This document shows, piece by piece, positions 28,599 to 36,990 of a stretch of 64,000 nucleotides of DNA. This DNA is from Anaerolineales bacterium (GTDB lineage: Bacteria > Chloroflexota > Anaerolineae > Anaerolineales > Villigracilaceae), in contig JAGUZU010000075.1 of the NCBI GenBank assembly GCA_020060625.1, forward strand, positions 1 to 64,000, written 5' to 3'. The translations under genes and the position numbers were made by a program. Under the pieces are notes generated by a model. It had not been told where the DNA came from. It worked only from the letters and a program-made list of their open reading frames with translations, and ran no database searches. How positions within the stretch are numbered: the stretch's first letter is position 1; every line of letters begins with the position of its first letter.

Positions 28599-29645
28599 AT
28601 GCGAAAACTAACCATTGATGGCTTTACCATCTCCGACGACAGCGACTGCTTCGTCATTGCCGAGATCGGCAACAACCACCAGGGCGACCTTGAAAAAGCC
28701 AAAGACCTCTTCAAAGCCGCGAAGGAATGCGGTGTGGACTCGGTCAAACTGCAAAAGCGCGATAACAAGTCCCTGTTGACGCGCGCGGCTTACAACAAGC
28801 CCTACGATAACGAAAACAGTTTCGGCGCCACCTATGGCGAACACCGCGAAGCGCTGGAATTCGGGCGCGAGGAATACGTCGAGTTGAAAAAATACGCCCA
28901 GGAACTCGGCTTGATCATGTTCGCCACCGCCTTCGATTTCAACAGCGCGGACTTTCTCGCCGACCTCGACATGCCCGCCTACAAGGTCGCTTCGGGCGAT
29001 CTGAAAAGCATCCCCCTATTGAAGCACATCGCCAAAATCGGCAAGCCGATGATTGTCAGCACGGGCGGCGGCACGATGGAGGACGTCCAGCGCGCGTATG
29101 ATGCCATTATGCCCATCAATTCGCAATTGGCGATCCTGCAATGCACCGCTTCCTATCCCGCTGAACCCGAGGATCTAAATCTTCGCGTCATCAACACCTA
29201 CCGCAAGCGCTTCCCCGAACTGGTCATCGGTCTCTCCGACCACGAGAATGGGATTGCGATGGCGGTGGCGGCGTACGTGCTCGGCTCGCGCGTCGTGGAG
29301 CAGCACTTCACGCTCAACCATACCTGGAAAGGCACCGACCATGCCTTCTCGCTCGAACCGATTGGGATGCGTAAACTCGTCCGTGATTTGCGGCGGGTGA
29401 AGGTTGCGATGGGCGATGGTGAGAAGAAAATCTATCCGAGTGAGGTCAACCCCATTCACAAGATGGGCAAAAAACTCGTTGCAGCCCGTGACCTTAAAGC
29501 GGGTCAGGTGCTGACTCTAGAAGACATTGCCATCAAGTCGCCTAGCGACGGCATCCCGCCGTATGAGTTGGATAATGTGATCGGCAAGACGCTTACTAAA
29601 GACTTGCTCGAAGACGAGAATTTTTTGTTTGAGAATTTGAAGTAA
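28599..29645 (+). CDS. NeuB-family keto-acid sugar synthase, cassette 2
   Basis: 348 residues. NeuB TIM barrel with CFVIAEIGNNHQGDLEKAKDL, CGVDSVKLQKRDNKSLLTRAAY, FATAFDFNSADFLADLDMPAYKVAS, VSTGGGTMEDV and GLSDHENGIAMAVAAY, ending in a SAF domain (LVAARDLKAGQVLTLEDIAIKSPSDGI). It diverges clearly from the NeuB at 21227, for example QKRDNKS in place of QTHIAA at the substrate side, so a different acceptor aldehyde is expected. RBS AAAGGA 7 nt upstream of ATG. It is followed by an aldehyde dehydrogenase, a CMP-sugar synthetase and a transketolase; no second NeuC is present. Confidence 0.85.
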   Translation: MRKLTIDGFTISDDSDCFVIAEIGNNHQGDLEKAKDLFKAAKECGVDSVKLQKRDNKSLLTRAAYNKPYDNENSFGATYGEHREALEFGREEYVELKKYAQELGLIMFATAFDFNSADFLADLDMPAYKVASGDLKSIPLLKHIAKIGKPMIVSTGGGTMEDVQRAYDAIMPINSQLAILQCTASYPAEPEDLNLRVINTYRKRFPELVIGLSDHENGIAMAVAAYVLGSRVVEQHFTLNHTWKGTDHAFSLEPIGMRKLVRDLRRVKVAMGDGEKKIYPSEVNPIHKMGKKLVAARDLKAGQVLTLEDIAIKSPSDGIPPYELDNVIGKTLTKDLLEDENFLFENLK

Positions 29646-29655
29646 TTTTTGATAC

Positions 29656-29723
29656 GTCATTCTGAGCGAAGCGAAGAATCTCTACGGCGATCCAAGAGAC
29701 CCTTCGCTAGCGCTCAGGGTGAC
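29656..29723. repeat. 68-nt imperfect palindrome (MITE/REP-like)
   Basis: GTCATTCTGAGCG and CGCTCAGGGTGAC form 13-nt terminal inverted repeats (11 of 13 pairs), with a second inner pair GCGAAGAATCTCT/AGAGACCCTTCGC. It fills most of the 93-nt gap between the synthase and the aldehyde dehydrogenase genes. Elements of this sort are dispersed in many genomes; no transposase is present. Confidence 0.85.
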
Positions 29724-29738
29724 ATGTAACAGGTAACT

Positions 29739-31199
29739 ATGCTCCCTACCCAAATCCCCAACTGGATCGGCTCGCAGGAAATGCCGACTCAAGCCAATGA
29801 ATGGTTCGAGAAACTCAACCCCGCAAACGGACAATTGCTCACCCGCGCCGCGCGCTCACGCAAAGAAGATATTATCCAAGCCGTCGAAGTGGCAAAGAAA
29901 GCCCAGCCCGCCTGGGCGGATACGCCTGCGGTGCAGCGTGGCATGATCCTGCACAAGATCGTGGTGGGGATGCAAAACCGTCAGAGTGAGATCGCTGCGA
30001 TTGTTGCTGCCGAAACTGGAAAGTCCATGAAAGAGGCGTTGGGCGAAACGGGCGGAGCGATCCAATGCGGGTTGTTCTATGCCAGCGAAGGTCAACGTCT
30101 ATATGGTCGCACAACGACGAGCGGCACAGCGAATAAATATGCGATGACGATTCGTCAGCCCATCGGCGTGGCGGGACTCATCATCGCTGCGAATACTCCC
30201 ATCGCAAATGTGGCGTGGAAGGTGTTTCCTGCACTCATTTGCGGCAATGCCGCCATTTTGAAAGCTGCTGAAGATACGCCAGCTACGGCGTGGATCTTTG
30301 GGCAGATCGCGAAAGAAGCGGGTTTGCCCGATGGCGTGTTGAGCATCATGCAGGGATTTGGTGAAGAGGCGGGCGCGCCGTTGGTGGCGCATCAGGATGT
30401 GGGCGTGATCAGTTTCACCGGCTCGACCGAAGTGGGACGCATCATCAACCGTTCGGCAGGGGAACGCTTCGCGCGCATCTCGCTGGAACTGGGCGGGAAG
30501 AATCCGTTGGTGGTGTGTGACGACGCCGATTTGGAGAATGCTGCCAAGTGGGTGCTGCTCTCTGCCTTTAGCAATGCGGGACAACGCTGTGCTTCGACCA
30601 GCCGCGTCATAATTTTTGAATCAGTGTACGAAAAGTTTCGCGACATGCTGGTGGAAAAAACAAAGAAATTGAAAGTTGGAATCACGGATGATTGCGATTT
30701 TGGCGCAGTCATCAATGAGGGACAATTGCTCAACATGGTGGATGCCGTGCAAAAGGCAAAGAAGAATGGCGCGACCATCCTTTGCGGCGGCGAGCGCATG
30801 ACCGATGCCGAGCATAAAGACGGATACTACATGGCGCCGACGTTGATCGAAAACGTTGACCCACATGATGAGATTTCAGAGTGCGAGTTGTTTGGACCCG
30901 TAGCCTTGTTATTCAAAGTGAAAGATTTTGAGCACGCGCTTCAAATGGCGAACGATACGCCTTATGGTTTGACGGCTAGCATTCACACCAAGAGCATTCA
31001 CCGCGCTACTCGTTTTTATGACAAAGTTCAAACGGGTGTGGCGGTTGTCAATGCCGGAACGCATGGATCCGAACCGCACATGCCGTTCGGCGGGCGCAAA
31101 CTTTCGGGCAACGGTTCACGTGAGCCGGGCACCGAGGCGCTCAATATTTATTCTGAATTAAAAGATGTTTACATCAACATCGACCCGACGCAGGTATGA
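29739..31199 (+). CDS. Aldehyde dehydrogenase
   Basis: 486 residues, full-length NAD(P)-dependent ALDH. Conserved features: IAANTPIANVAWKVFPALICG, FTGSTEVGR, ELGGKNP with the general-base Glu250, GQRCAST with the nucleophile Cys284, and HMPFGGRKLSGNG near the C-terminus. It would oxidise an aldehyde to an acid. Its place inside a keto-acid sugar cassette, with ATGA overlap to the cytidylyltransferase, suggests a sugar-aldehyde or semialdehyde substrate in that pathway; this is inference. The start at 29739 follows the palindromic repeat. Confidence 0.9.
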   Translation: MLPTQIPNWIGSQEMPTQANEWFEKLNPANGQLLTRAARSRKEDIIQAVEVAKKAQPAWADTPAVQRGMILHKIVVGMQNRQSEIAAIVAAETGKSMKEALGETGGAIQCGLFYASEGQRLYGRTTTSGTANKYAMTIRQPIGVAGLIIAANTPIANVAWKVFPALICGNAAILKAAEDTPATAWIFGQIAKEAGLPDGVLSIMQGFGEEAGAPLVAHQDVGVISFTGSTEVGRIINRSAGERFARISLELGGKNPLVVCDDADLENAAKWVLLSAFSNAGQRCASTSRVIIFESVYEKFRDMLVEKTKKLKVGITDDCDFGAVINEGQLLNMVDAVQKAKKNGATILCGGERMTDAEHKDGYYMAPTLIENVDPHDEISECELFGPVALLFKVKDFEHALQMANDTPYGLTASIHTKSIHRATRFYDKVQTGVAVVNAGTHGSEPHMPFGGRKLSGNGSREPGTEALNIYSELKDVYINIDPTQV

Positions 31200-31945
31200 G
31201 CAAAGAGAATCCTTCGATCATCGCCTTGATTCCCGCGCGTGCTGGTTCTAAACGCGTGCAGGGAAAAAATATCCGCCTGCTGGCGGGACATCCGCTGATC
31301 GCGTACACGATCAGCGCCGCGAAGCAGAGCGGAGTCTTTGCGGATATTCTCGTTTCGACAGACTCTGAGGAGTATGCCGAGATCGCGCGTTCGTATGGTG
31401 CGGAAGTTCCGTTTCTGCGTCCGGCTGAAATCGCAGGCGACCTTGCGCTCGACATCGAATGGCTGGACTTTACGCTGCATAAACTAAGAGAAATGGGACG
31501 CGAATATGATTGCTTCAGCATCTTGCGCCCGACCAGTCCCTTCCGTTTGCCAAGCACCATTCAACGGGCGTGGAGTGCCTTCAAAGCCGAAGAAGGCGTG
31601 GACTCGCTCCGCGCGGTGGAAAAGGTCAAAGAGCACCCCGGCAAGATGTGGGTGATTCGCGGCAAGCGCATGACGCCTTTGCTTCCGTTCGGTCCGAAGG
31701 AACAGCCCTGGCACAGCACGCCATATCAGGGCTTACCCGAAGTCTATTCGCAGAATGCCAGTCTGGAGATCGCTTGGTCTCGTGTGGTGTTTGACGGTCG
31801 AACCATTGCAGGTGAAGAGGTCATGCCGTTCATTTCGGAAGGCTACGAAGGCTTTGATGTGAATCATCCCTACGATTGGGATCTGGCGGAACGTCTCGTG
31901 GCAAGTGGAGAGGCGCAACTGCCAAAGGTAGAAAAAATTTCTTAG
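31196..31945 (+). CDS. CMP-sugar (acylneuraminate-type) cytidylyltransferase, cassette 2
   Basis: 249 residues. IIALIPARAGSKRVQGKNIRLLAGHPLIAYTI is the CTP-binding N-terminus, ILVSTDSEEYAEIARSYGAEVPFLRP and FSILRPTSPFRLPSTI follow, and VYSQNASLEIAWSRVV replaces the YHRNGAIYA-type segment of cassette 1. It should activate the product of the second NeuB-like enzyme as a CMP sugar. The divergence from 24460 supports a different sugar. Confidence 0.87.
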   Translation: MSKENPSIIALIPARAGSKRVQGKNIRLLAGHPLIAYTISAAKQSGVFADILVSTDSEEYAEIARSYGAEVPFLRPAEIAGDLALDIEWLDFTLHKLREMGREYDCFSILRPTSPFRLPSTIQRAWSAFKAEEGVDSLRAVEKVKEHPGKMWVIRGKRMTPLLPFGPKEQPWHSTPYQGLPEVYSQNASLEIAWSRVVFDGRTIAGEEVMPFISEGYEGFDVNHPYDWDLAERLVASGEAQLPKVEKIS

Positions 31946-31999
31946 AGAAAAATCAGGTGCGGGCGCGGGGTGAGGCGCAGCGTCTATGAAGAGGAAAAC

Positions 32000-33976
32000 A
32001 TGGTCGAACTAAAATTGATCCCCGTGGAAGAATTCAAGCGAGTGCGAAATTCGTCCGCTGACAAATACAAGAAACTTCAGATCATCGCGGATATGTGCCG
32101 CGCCAACACGCTCACCGAAGTGAAGCGCGCCGGGTCGGGGCATCTTGGCTCAAGCTTCAGCGCGATGGATATTGTGGTGTGGATGTATTACGAAGAGATG
32201 AACACCATCAAGGTTGGCTTCGACAGCCCCGACCGCGATATTTATTTTTCATCGAAAGGGCATGATGTGCCGGGCTTGTATGCCGTGCTTCATTCGCTTG
32301 GCGAAATCCCCGACCACATGCTCATGTCGCTGCGTCGCCTCAATGGCTTGAATGGTCATCCCGATATCGGCAATCGCGGCATGGAAGCCAACTCGGGTTC
32401 ACTCGGCATGGGCATCTCGAAGGGGCGCGGTATGGCGTGGGCAAAGAAATACAATAACAATGGCGGGCATGTCTTTGTGATGACCGGCGATGGCGAATTG
32501 CAGGAAGGTCAGAACTACGAAGCCCTGCATGTCACCGCACACCATAAGGTCGATAACCTCACTGTCATTGTTGATGACAACAAAGTGCAATCTGATAAAC
32601 CTGTTGCCGAGATCATCGATCTTCGCAACCTTGTCGAAAAATTTACTGCTTTCGGTTGGCATGTCATTCGCATTGATGGACATGATTTCCGTTCTATTGA
32701 AAAAGCCATTGCCGAAGCCAAACAGGTCAAAGGTAAGCCGCAAATCATTATCGCCGATACCATCAAAGGTCGCGGTGTTTCGTTCATGGAACATCCCGCC
32801 GCGCTTGAAATTGGAAAAGGACTCTATCCCTGGCATTCGGGCGCGCCGGATGATGCAGCCTTCGAGGCAGGTTATTCTGAACTGATTCAACGCATCAATG
32901 CGGACCTCGCGGCTGTGTCGCTTGACCTGTTGCATTTGACTCCCGTTGAGCCGGAAGTGAAGACCGCGAGTCCGTCTATGTTGGAAGGTGAACCACTCAG
33001 CCAGGCGGCGCTGGATCGTCTTTCTGTGAAGCCGACCGATGAATATGTTTCGCGTGCGTATGGTCAAGCTTTGGTGGATCTCGCTGCCAAGCGCAAAGAC
33101 ATCGTCGTACTTGATGCAGATCTCTCCTCTGATTGCAAAGTCCGTGACTTTGAAAATACCTACCCTGACCGTTTCATTGAAAACGGTATTGCCGAACAGG
33201 ATATGGTCTCCATGGCGGCAGGTCTTGCTCGTCAGGGACTGTTACCTGTCGTCAACTCGTTTGCCAGTTTCCTCGCTTCACGTGCCAATGAACAGATCTA
33301 TAATGCCGCAGGCGAAAAATCCAAGATCATCTATGCCTTACATTATGCTGGACTCATTCCCGCTGGACCAGGCAAGTCACATCAATCCTTGCGCGATATT
33401 TCGCTCTTCTCTGCCTTGCCGAATTGCACCATCCTGCAACCCTGCAGTGCCGAAGAAACCCGTATGGCGATGGATTACGCCGTGAACCAGGCTGAAGATG
33501 TGATTGCGCTGCGTCTCATCATTGGTCCAAGTCCGCGCCGGATTACGCTCCCGGCTGGGTATGAGTTTAAGCCAGGGGTGGGTTGTCAACTAACGATGGG
33601 GAAAGATGCGGTCATGTTCGCGTATGGACCGGTCATGTTGCACGAAGCACTCCTCGCCAGTGAACTCCTCGCCGAGCGCGGATTCGGTTTGAACATCATC
33701 AATATGCCCTGGCTCAATCGTGTCGATGTGAAATGGCTGACCGAAACGCTCAAGCCGTACTCTAATATTTTTATGCTCGAAGATCATCATCCCGCTGGCG
33801 GTTTGATGGATAACATTCTTACGGCTTGTAGTGAACATGGCTTGTTGAATGGTAAACAAATGATTAAATTTGCTGTGGAAGGCTATCCTGCCTGCGGTAC
33901 GCCGCAGCAGGCGCTGGCGTTCCATGAGTTGGATGGGTTGTCGCTCTCCAAACGTGTGATGAAATATTGTGGGTAA
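32000..33976 (+). CDS. Transketolase (single chain, N- and C-terminal domains)
   Basis: 658 residues. Thiamine diphosphate enzyme: RAGSGHLGSSFSAMDIVVWMYY, the cofactor motif GDGELQEGQNYEA (Gly163-Asp164 onward) ending VIVDDNKVQSD, then the pyrimidine-binding domain with the catalytic-type Glu in FIENGIAEQDMVSMAAG (Glu399) and a C-terminal domain (MFAYGPVMLHEALLA). Transketolases move a two-carbon ketol unit between sugars. In many glycan clusters the two halves are separate genes; here they are joined. The start at 32000 has a GAGG RBS; a GTG at 31970 lacks one. Location implies a dedicated role in the second keto-acid sugar pathway, not central metabolism. Confidence 0.88.
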   Translation: MVELKLIPVEEFKRVRNSSADKYKKLQIIADMCRANTLTEVKRAGSGHLGSSFSAMDIVVWMYYEEMNTIKVGFDSPDRDIYFSSKGHDVPGLYAVLHSLGEIPDHMLMSLRRLNGLNGHPDIGNRGMEANSGSLGMGISKGRGMAWAKKYNNNGGHVFVMTGDGELQEGQNYEALHVTAHHKVDNLTVIVDDNKVQSDKPVAEIIDLRNLVEKFTAFGWHVIRIDGHDFRSIEKAIAEAKQVKGKPQIIIADTIKGRGVSFMEHPAALEIGKGLYPWHSGAPDDAAFEAGYSELIQRINADLAAVSLDLLHLTPVEPEVKTASPSMLEGEPLSQAALDRLSVKPTDEYVSRAYGQALVDLAAKRKDIVVLDADLSSDCKVRDFENTYPDRFIENGIAEQDMVSMAAGLARQGLLPVVNSFASFLASRANEQIYNAAGEKSKIIYALHYAGLIPAGPGKSHQSLRDISLFSALPNCTILQPCSAEETRMAMDYAVNQAEDVIALRLIIGPSPRRITLPAGYEFKPGVGCQLTMGKDAVMFAYGPVMLHEALLASELLAERGFGLNIINMPWLNRVDVKWLTETLKPYSNIFMLEDHHPAGGLMDNILTACSEHGLLNGKQMIKFAVEGYPACGTPQQALAFHELDGLSLSKRVMKYCG

Positions 33977-33978
33977 AG

Positions 33979-35391
33979 ATGTCCGATATCAAGATCGCAA
34001 TCCCCCTGCACGGCAAAATGGCAGCGCGTGCTTTCCATCAGCCTTTCTTTCGTCAGAAGCTGGCCGAGGGCAGCTTGAAGCCGCTGTACTTCCTCAGCCC
34101 CTATTACTACCGCGCCCTGACATTCGACCCCACGCAATATTTCGAGCTGCAGGTGGAGCAGTACGACGCGCAGTACAACCGGCACTTTTTATTGCAACAA
34201 TTGCGCATGTTGCGCCGTTTTGTGATAGTGACCGAAACCACCGATATGCGCTTTCGGGAGATGATCGAGACCAAGTTGTTTGACGCCACCCTGCCCGGCA
34301 TGGCGGCGCAAATGATCTATGTCAGTGCTTTGCGGCGCATTCCTCATATAGGCCGGTTTCTGGCGTGGCTTGAGAAAAGGATGTATCCCACGCATGCGCA
34401 TGACGAGTACTTCGCGCAGCAAAACGTGGATTGTGTATTGACCCCCGGTATGGGTAACTATAACTTTTGGAATGAAGGTAATTTTGCGCGTGAAGCGCAG
34501 CGTAAGGGAATTCCTGCGTTTGCTGCCATCACCAATTACGACAATATTGTCAATATGGGTTATCGCGGGTTTAATCCCACTTGCCTGGCGGTGTGGAGCA
34601 GGCAAATGGCAGATGAAGTGATTAAACTGCATGAATACCCCGCCAAAAAGCTGGAAGTGGTTGGCGCAGTGCAATATGATCGGTACTTACAGCCTTTGAC
34701 AATGAGCCGTGAGGAGTTCCTGACTTCAATAGGGCTTGACCCTGTAAAAAAAACAGTGTTTTTTGCAGGCGGCGTCAATGTCAATCACTACTTTGAGATT
34801 TATCGAATATTTGTCGAACAGAAGGAACGATTGTGGGGCGGTGATTTTAATTTTATTGTGCGCCCACAACCCCACGCAAAATTGCTCGATGCCCCGGGTT
34901 GGCAGGTTGTTGAAAAATTATTTGTAGATGCAGGCGTGTACGTCTCAAACCCCGGCGTGGTGGATGCAAACGGCAGCCGCACACAGGAAATACGTATTGA
35001 CTTGGGCATGGACGATGGGCCTGATGAATTGAATTACCTGCTGCGTTACAGCGATGTGTTGGTGAACAATTTCTCCACCATGGGGTTGGAAGCGGCCATT
35101 TGTGACCTGCCCACTATTCACATTGGGTACGACGCTTACACATTCGGCGTCAAGTTTGGTGTGACCACCGGGTTTCAGCAGCGCATGACCCACAACCGCC
35201 GACCATTACGTTTGAAGGCGTCCAAAGTGGCAAAGAGTGACCAGCAATTACTAGCGTTCATTGAGCAATATCTGAACGACCGCAGCTTTGACCGTGAAGA
35301 CCGCCATGAATATGCCGTTTCTGAATGCGGTGAATTGGATGGCATGGCGACTTCACGCCTCACGGATATGATTAAAAGCCGGATGAAATAA
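33979..35391 (+). CDS. GT-B-like transferase of capsule type, unassigned
   Basis: 470 residues. IAIPLHGKMAARAFHQPFFR at the N-terminus, LTPGMGNYNFWNEGNFARE, VWSRQMADEVIKLHEYPAKK, FFAGGVNVNHYFEIYRIFVE, the RPQPHA motif (related to RPHP) and DVLVNNFSTMGLEAAICDLPTIHIG, which matches the nucleotide-binding loop of CDP-glycerol/KDO/sialyl-type GT-B enzymes. The layout resembles 26117-27484, so each neu cassette is followed by one such gene and may use its CMP sugar. ATG at 33979 is 3 nt after the transketolase stop. Function inferred. Confidence 0.6.
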   Translation: MSDIKIAIPLHGKMAARAFHQPFFRQKLAEGSLKPLYFLSPYYYRALTFDPTQYFELQVEQYDAQYNRHFLLQQLRMLRRFVIVTETTDMRFREMIETKLFDATLPGMAAQMIYVSALRRIPHIGRFLAWLEKRMYPTHAHDEYFAQQNVDCVLTPGMGNYNFWNEGNFAREAQRKGIPAFAAITNYDNIVNMGYRGFNPTCLAVWSRQMADEVIKLHEYPAKKLEVVGAVQYDRYLQPLTMSREEFLTSIGLDPVKKTVFFAGGVNVNHYFEIYRIFVEQKERLWGGDFNFIVRPQPHAKLLDAPGWQVVEKLFVDAGVYVSNPGVVDANGSRTQEIRIDLGMDDGPDELNYLLRYSDVLVNNFSTMGLEAAICDLPTIHIGYDAYTFGVKFGVTTGFQQRMTHNRRPLRLKASKVAKSDQQLLAFIEQYLNDRSFDREDRHEYAVSECGELDGMATSRLTDMIKSRMK

Positions 35392-35410
35392 AAAACAGTA
35401 AAGGAGAAAA

Positions 35411-36184
35411 ATGTGTAATCTACAAGAGTTGTTTGAAAAAGGCCGGTGGTATCACTGCTTTCAATATGAGGGCTTAATATCCAATGGAACATATAACATC
35501 GCTGAACATATTCAGTACTATAAATTCGATAATGATTATGCTGGAAAAACAGTGCTGGATGTTGGATGCTCGGATGGCTATTTTTCTGTCTGGATGAAGA
35601 CGCATGGTGCTGCGCGTGTTTTGGGGGTGGACTCTAACAAGTATGACGGCTCTTTGGCATTTTCTCCTTCAAATGCGTACAAGCATTTGCATGAAGAGAA
35701 ATATGCCTTGTATGCAGATGATTATTCTGCCTTCAAGCCTGTATATGATCAATATAGGTTGAAAAACTCCAATAAATTGCTGCTGATGGATAAGTTGTTG
35801 GGGTTGGGTATCGAATTTCAAAATGGCTCCGTTTATGATCTTTCATCGGTTGGAGAATTCGATGTCGTCATGTGCAATGATTTGCTTGAGCATCTTCGCG
35901 ACCCGATAACGGCTATCGAACAGTTGTTTTTTGCTACACGGGAGAAGTGCATCATTACCGTATCCTCTGCAATGAAAACTGGCTGGCTCAATAGGAATAA
36001 ACCGCTCGCTCGTTACCAGGGTCATATTTCTGGAGGCTCTTTCTTTAGCCTTTCAGAAGGAGCGGTCAAAGCGATGTGCCAATCAGCAGGATTCAAGAAG
36101 GTTGAAATAGCCAGCCGGTTTGATATGAAAAACAGACGACACAGTGAAATGAACCGGCATTTTGTAGTTCATGCGTATAAATAG
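35411..36184 (+). CDS. SAM-dependent methyltransferase, class I
   Basis: 257 residues. VLDVGCSDGYFSVWM (SAM motif I near residue 50), ARVLGVDSNKYD and FDVVMCNDLLEHLRDP. The N-terminal helices and IEFQNGSVYDLSSVGEFDV give a layout like CmoB/DUF1698 proteins, but a sugar methyltransferase is more likely here. Strong RBS AAAGGAG. It is AT-rich: the 60 nt from 35701 hold 21 G+C, far lower than flanking genes, suggesting recent transfer. Substrate unknown. Confidence 0.78.
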   Translation: MCNLQELFEKGRWYHCFQYEGLISNGTYNIAEHIQYYKFDNDYAGKTVLDVGCSDGYFSVWMKTHGAARVLGVDSNKYDGSLAFSPSNAYKHLHEEKYALYADDYSAFKPVYDQYRLKNSNKLLLMDKLLGLGIEFQNGSVYDLSSVGEFDVVMCNDLLEHLRDPITAIEQLFFATREKCIITVSSAMKTGWLNRNKPLARYQGHISGGSFFSLSEGAVKAMCQSAGFKKVEIASRFDMKNRRHSEMNRHFVVHAYK

Positions 36185-36197
36185 AAAGGAATATGTA

Positions 36198-36962
36198 ATG
36201 CAGAAATTCTACTTACTCTACCAGATCAAGAATATGGTGTTGCGAACGCCGTTTTCTTATGGACACTATCGCACTCTCTCTAAATATCGTGATACCGCAT
36301 ACAGTTTTGAAAAAAATAAACATCCGGTGCGCGAGAAACATCACGGACAGGAAGGATGGAAACCGGAGTTCGAGGGTGATTTCCAATATAGAAATTACTC
36401 CTCGTACGAGGAGTATATTCAGCATCAGTCCCAAAAGTTTGATGAGATGTTAAAAGCCCAGGGCGGGTTCAAAAATCGGGACATCCTAGAGTATCGTAAA
36501 CGATTTTACAGACGATTTCGGTATCTCCCCGCGTTTTTGGATAAATCGTCAAAAATTCTTTGCCTTGGCGCACGCCAAGGTACTGAAGTGGAGGTGTTGC
36601 GGGATATAGGTTACAAAAATGCCATTGGGTTGGATTTGAATCCGGGACCGGAAAATCCCTATGTTATTCCAGGAGATTTCATGAACTTGGAATATCCAGA
36701 TGCCTCTGTCGATATGATTTATACAAATTGTATAGATCATGCCTTCAATTTGGATCAGTTTTTCAAAGAACACGCTCGTGTAGTAAAGCCAGGAGGTTAT
36801 GCTATCTATGATATTGCCAGTTACGGCATGGGGCTTGGCACCTTTGAGGCGGTGGGCTGGGAGACAGACGATGCGGTTTTCCTGCTTTCCTTGAAGTATT
36901 TCAAGACCGTAATCAAAGTGGAGACAGACGGCGGCTGGAAATGGCTACTGCTCCGCCGCTAA
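36198..36962 (+). CDS. SAM-dependent methyltransferase, class I
   Basis: 254 residues from ATG 36198 (RBS AAAGGA). About 120 N-terminal residues are basic and aromatic without a recognised domain; then ILCLGARQGTEVEVLRDIG (motif I with Ala-Arg-Gln in place of the usual Gly-Cys-Gly), AIGLDLNPGP, VDMIYTNCIDHAFNLDQFFKEHARV and VKPGGYAIYDIA. Methyltransferase_11-type with an altered SAM loop. It shares the AT-rich composition of the preceding gene, so the pair probably arrived together. Confidence 0.7.
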   Translation: MQKFYLLYQIKNMVLRTPFSYGHYRTLSKYRDTAYSFEKNKHPVREKHHGQEGWKPEFEGDFQYRNYSSYEEYIQHQSQKFDEMLKAQGGFKNRDILEYRKRFYRRFRYLPAFLDKSSKILCLGARQGTEVEVLRDIGYKNAIGLDLNPGPENPYVIPGDFMNLEYPDASVDMIYTNCIDHAFNLDQFFKEHARVVKPGGYAIYDIASYGMGLGTFEAVGWETDDAVFLLSLKYFKTVIKVETDGGWKWLLLRR

Positions 36963-36990
36963 ATGGGCGTGCCCACGCAAGGAGATACGT

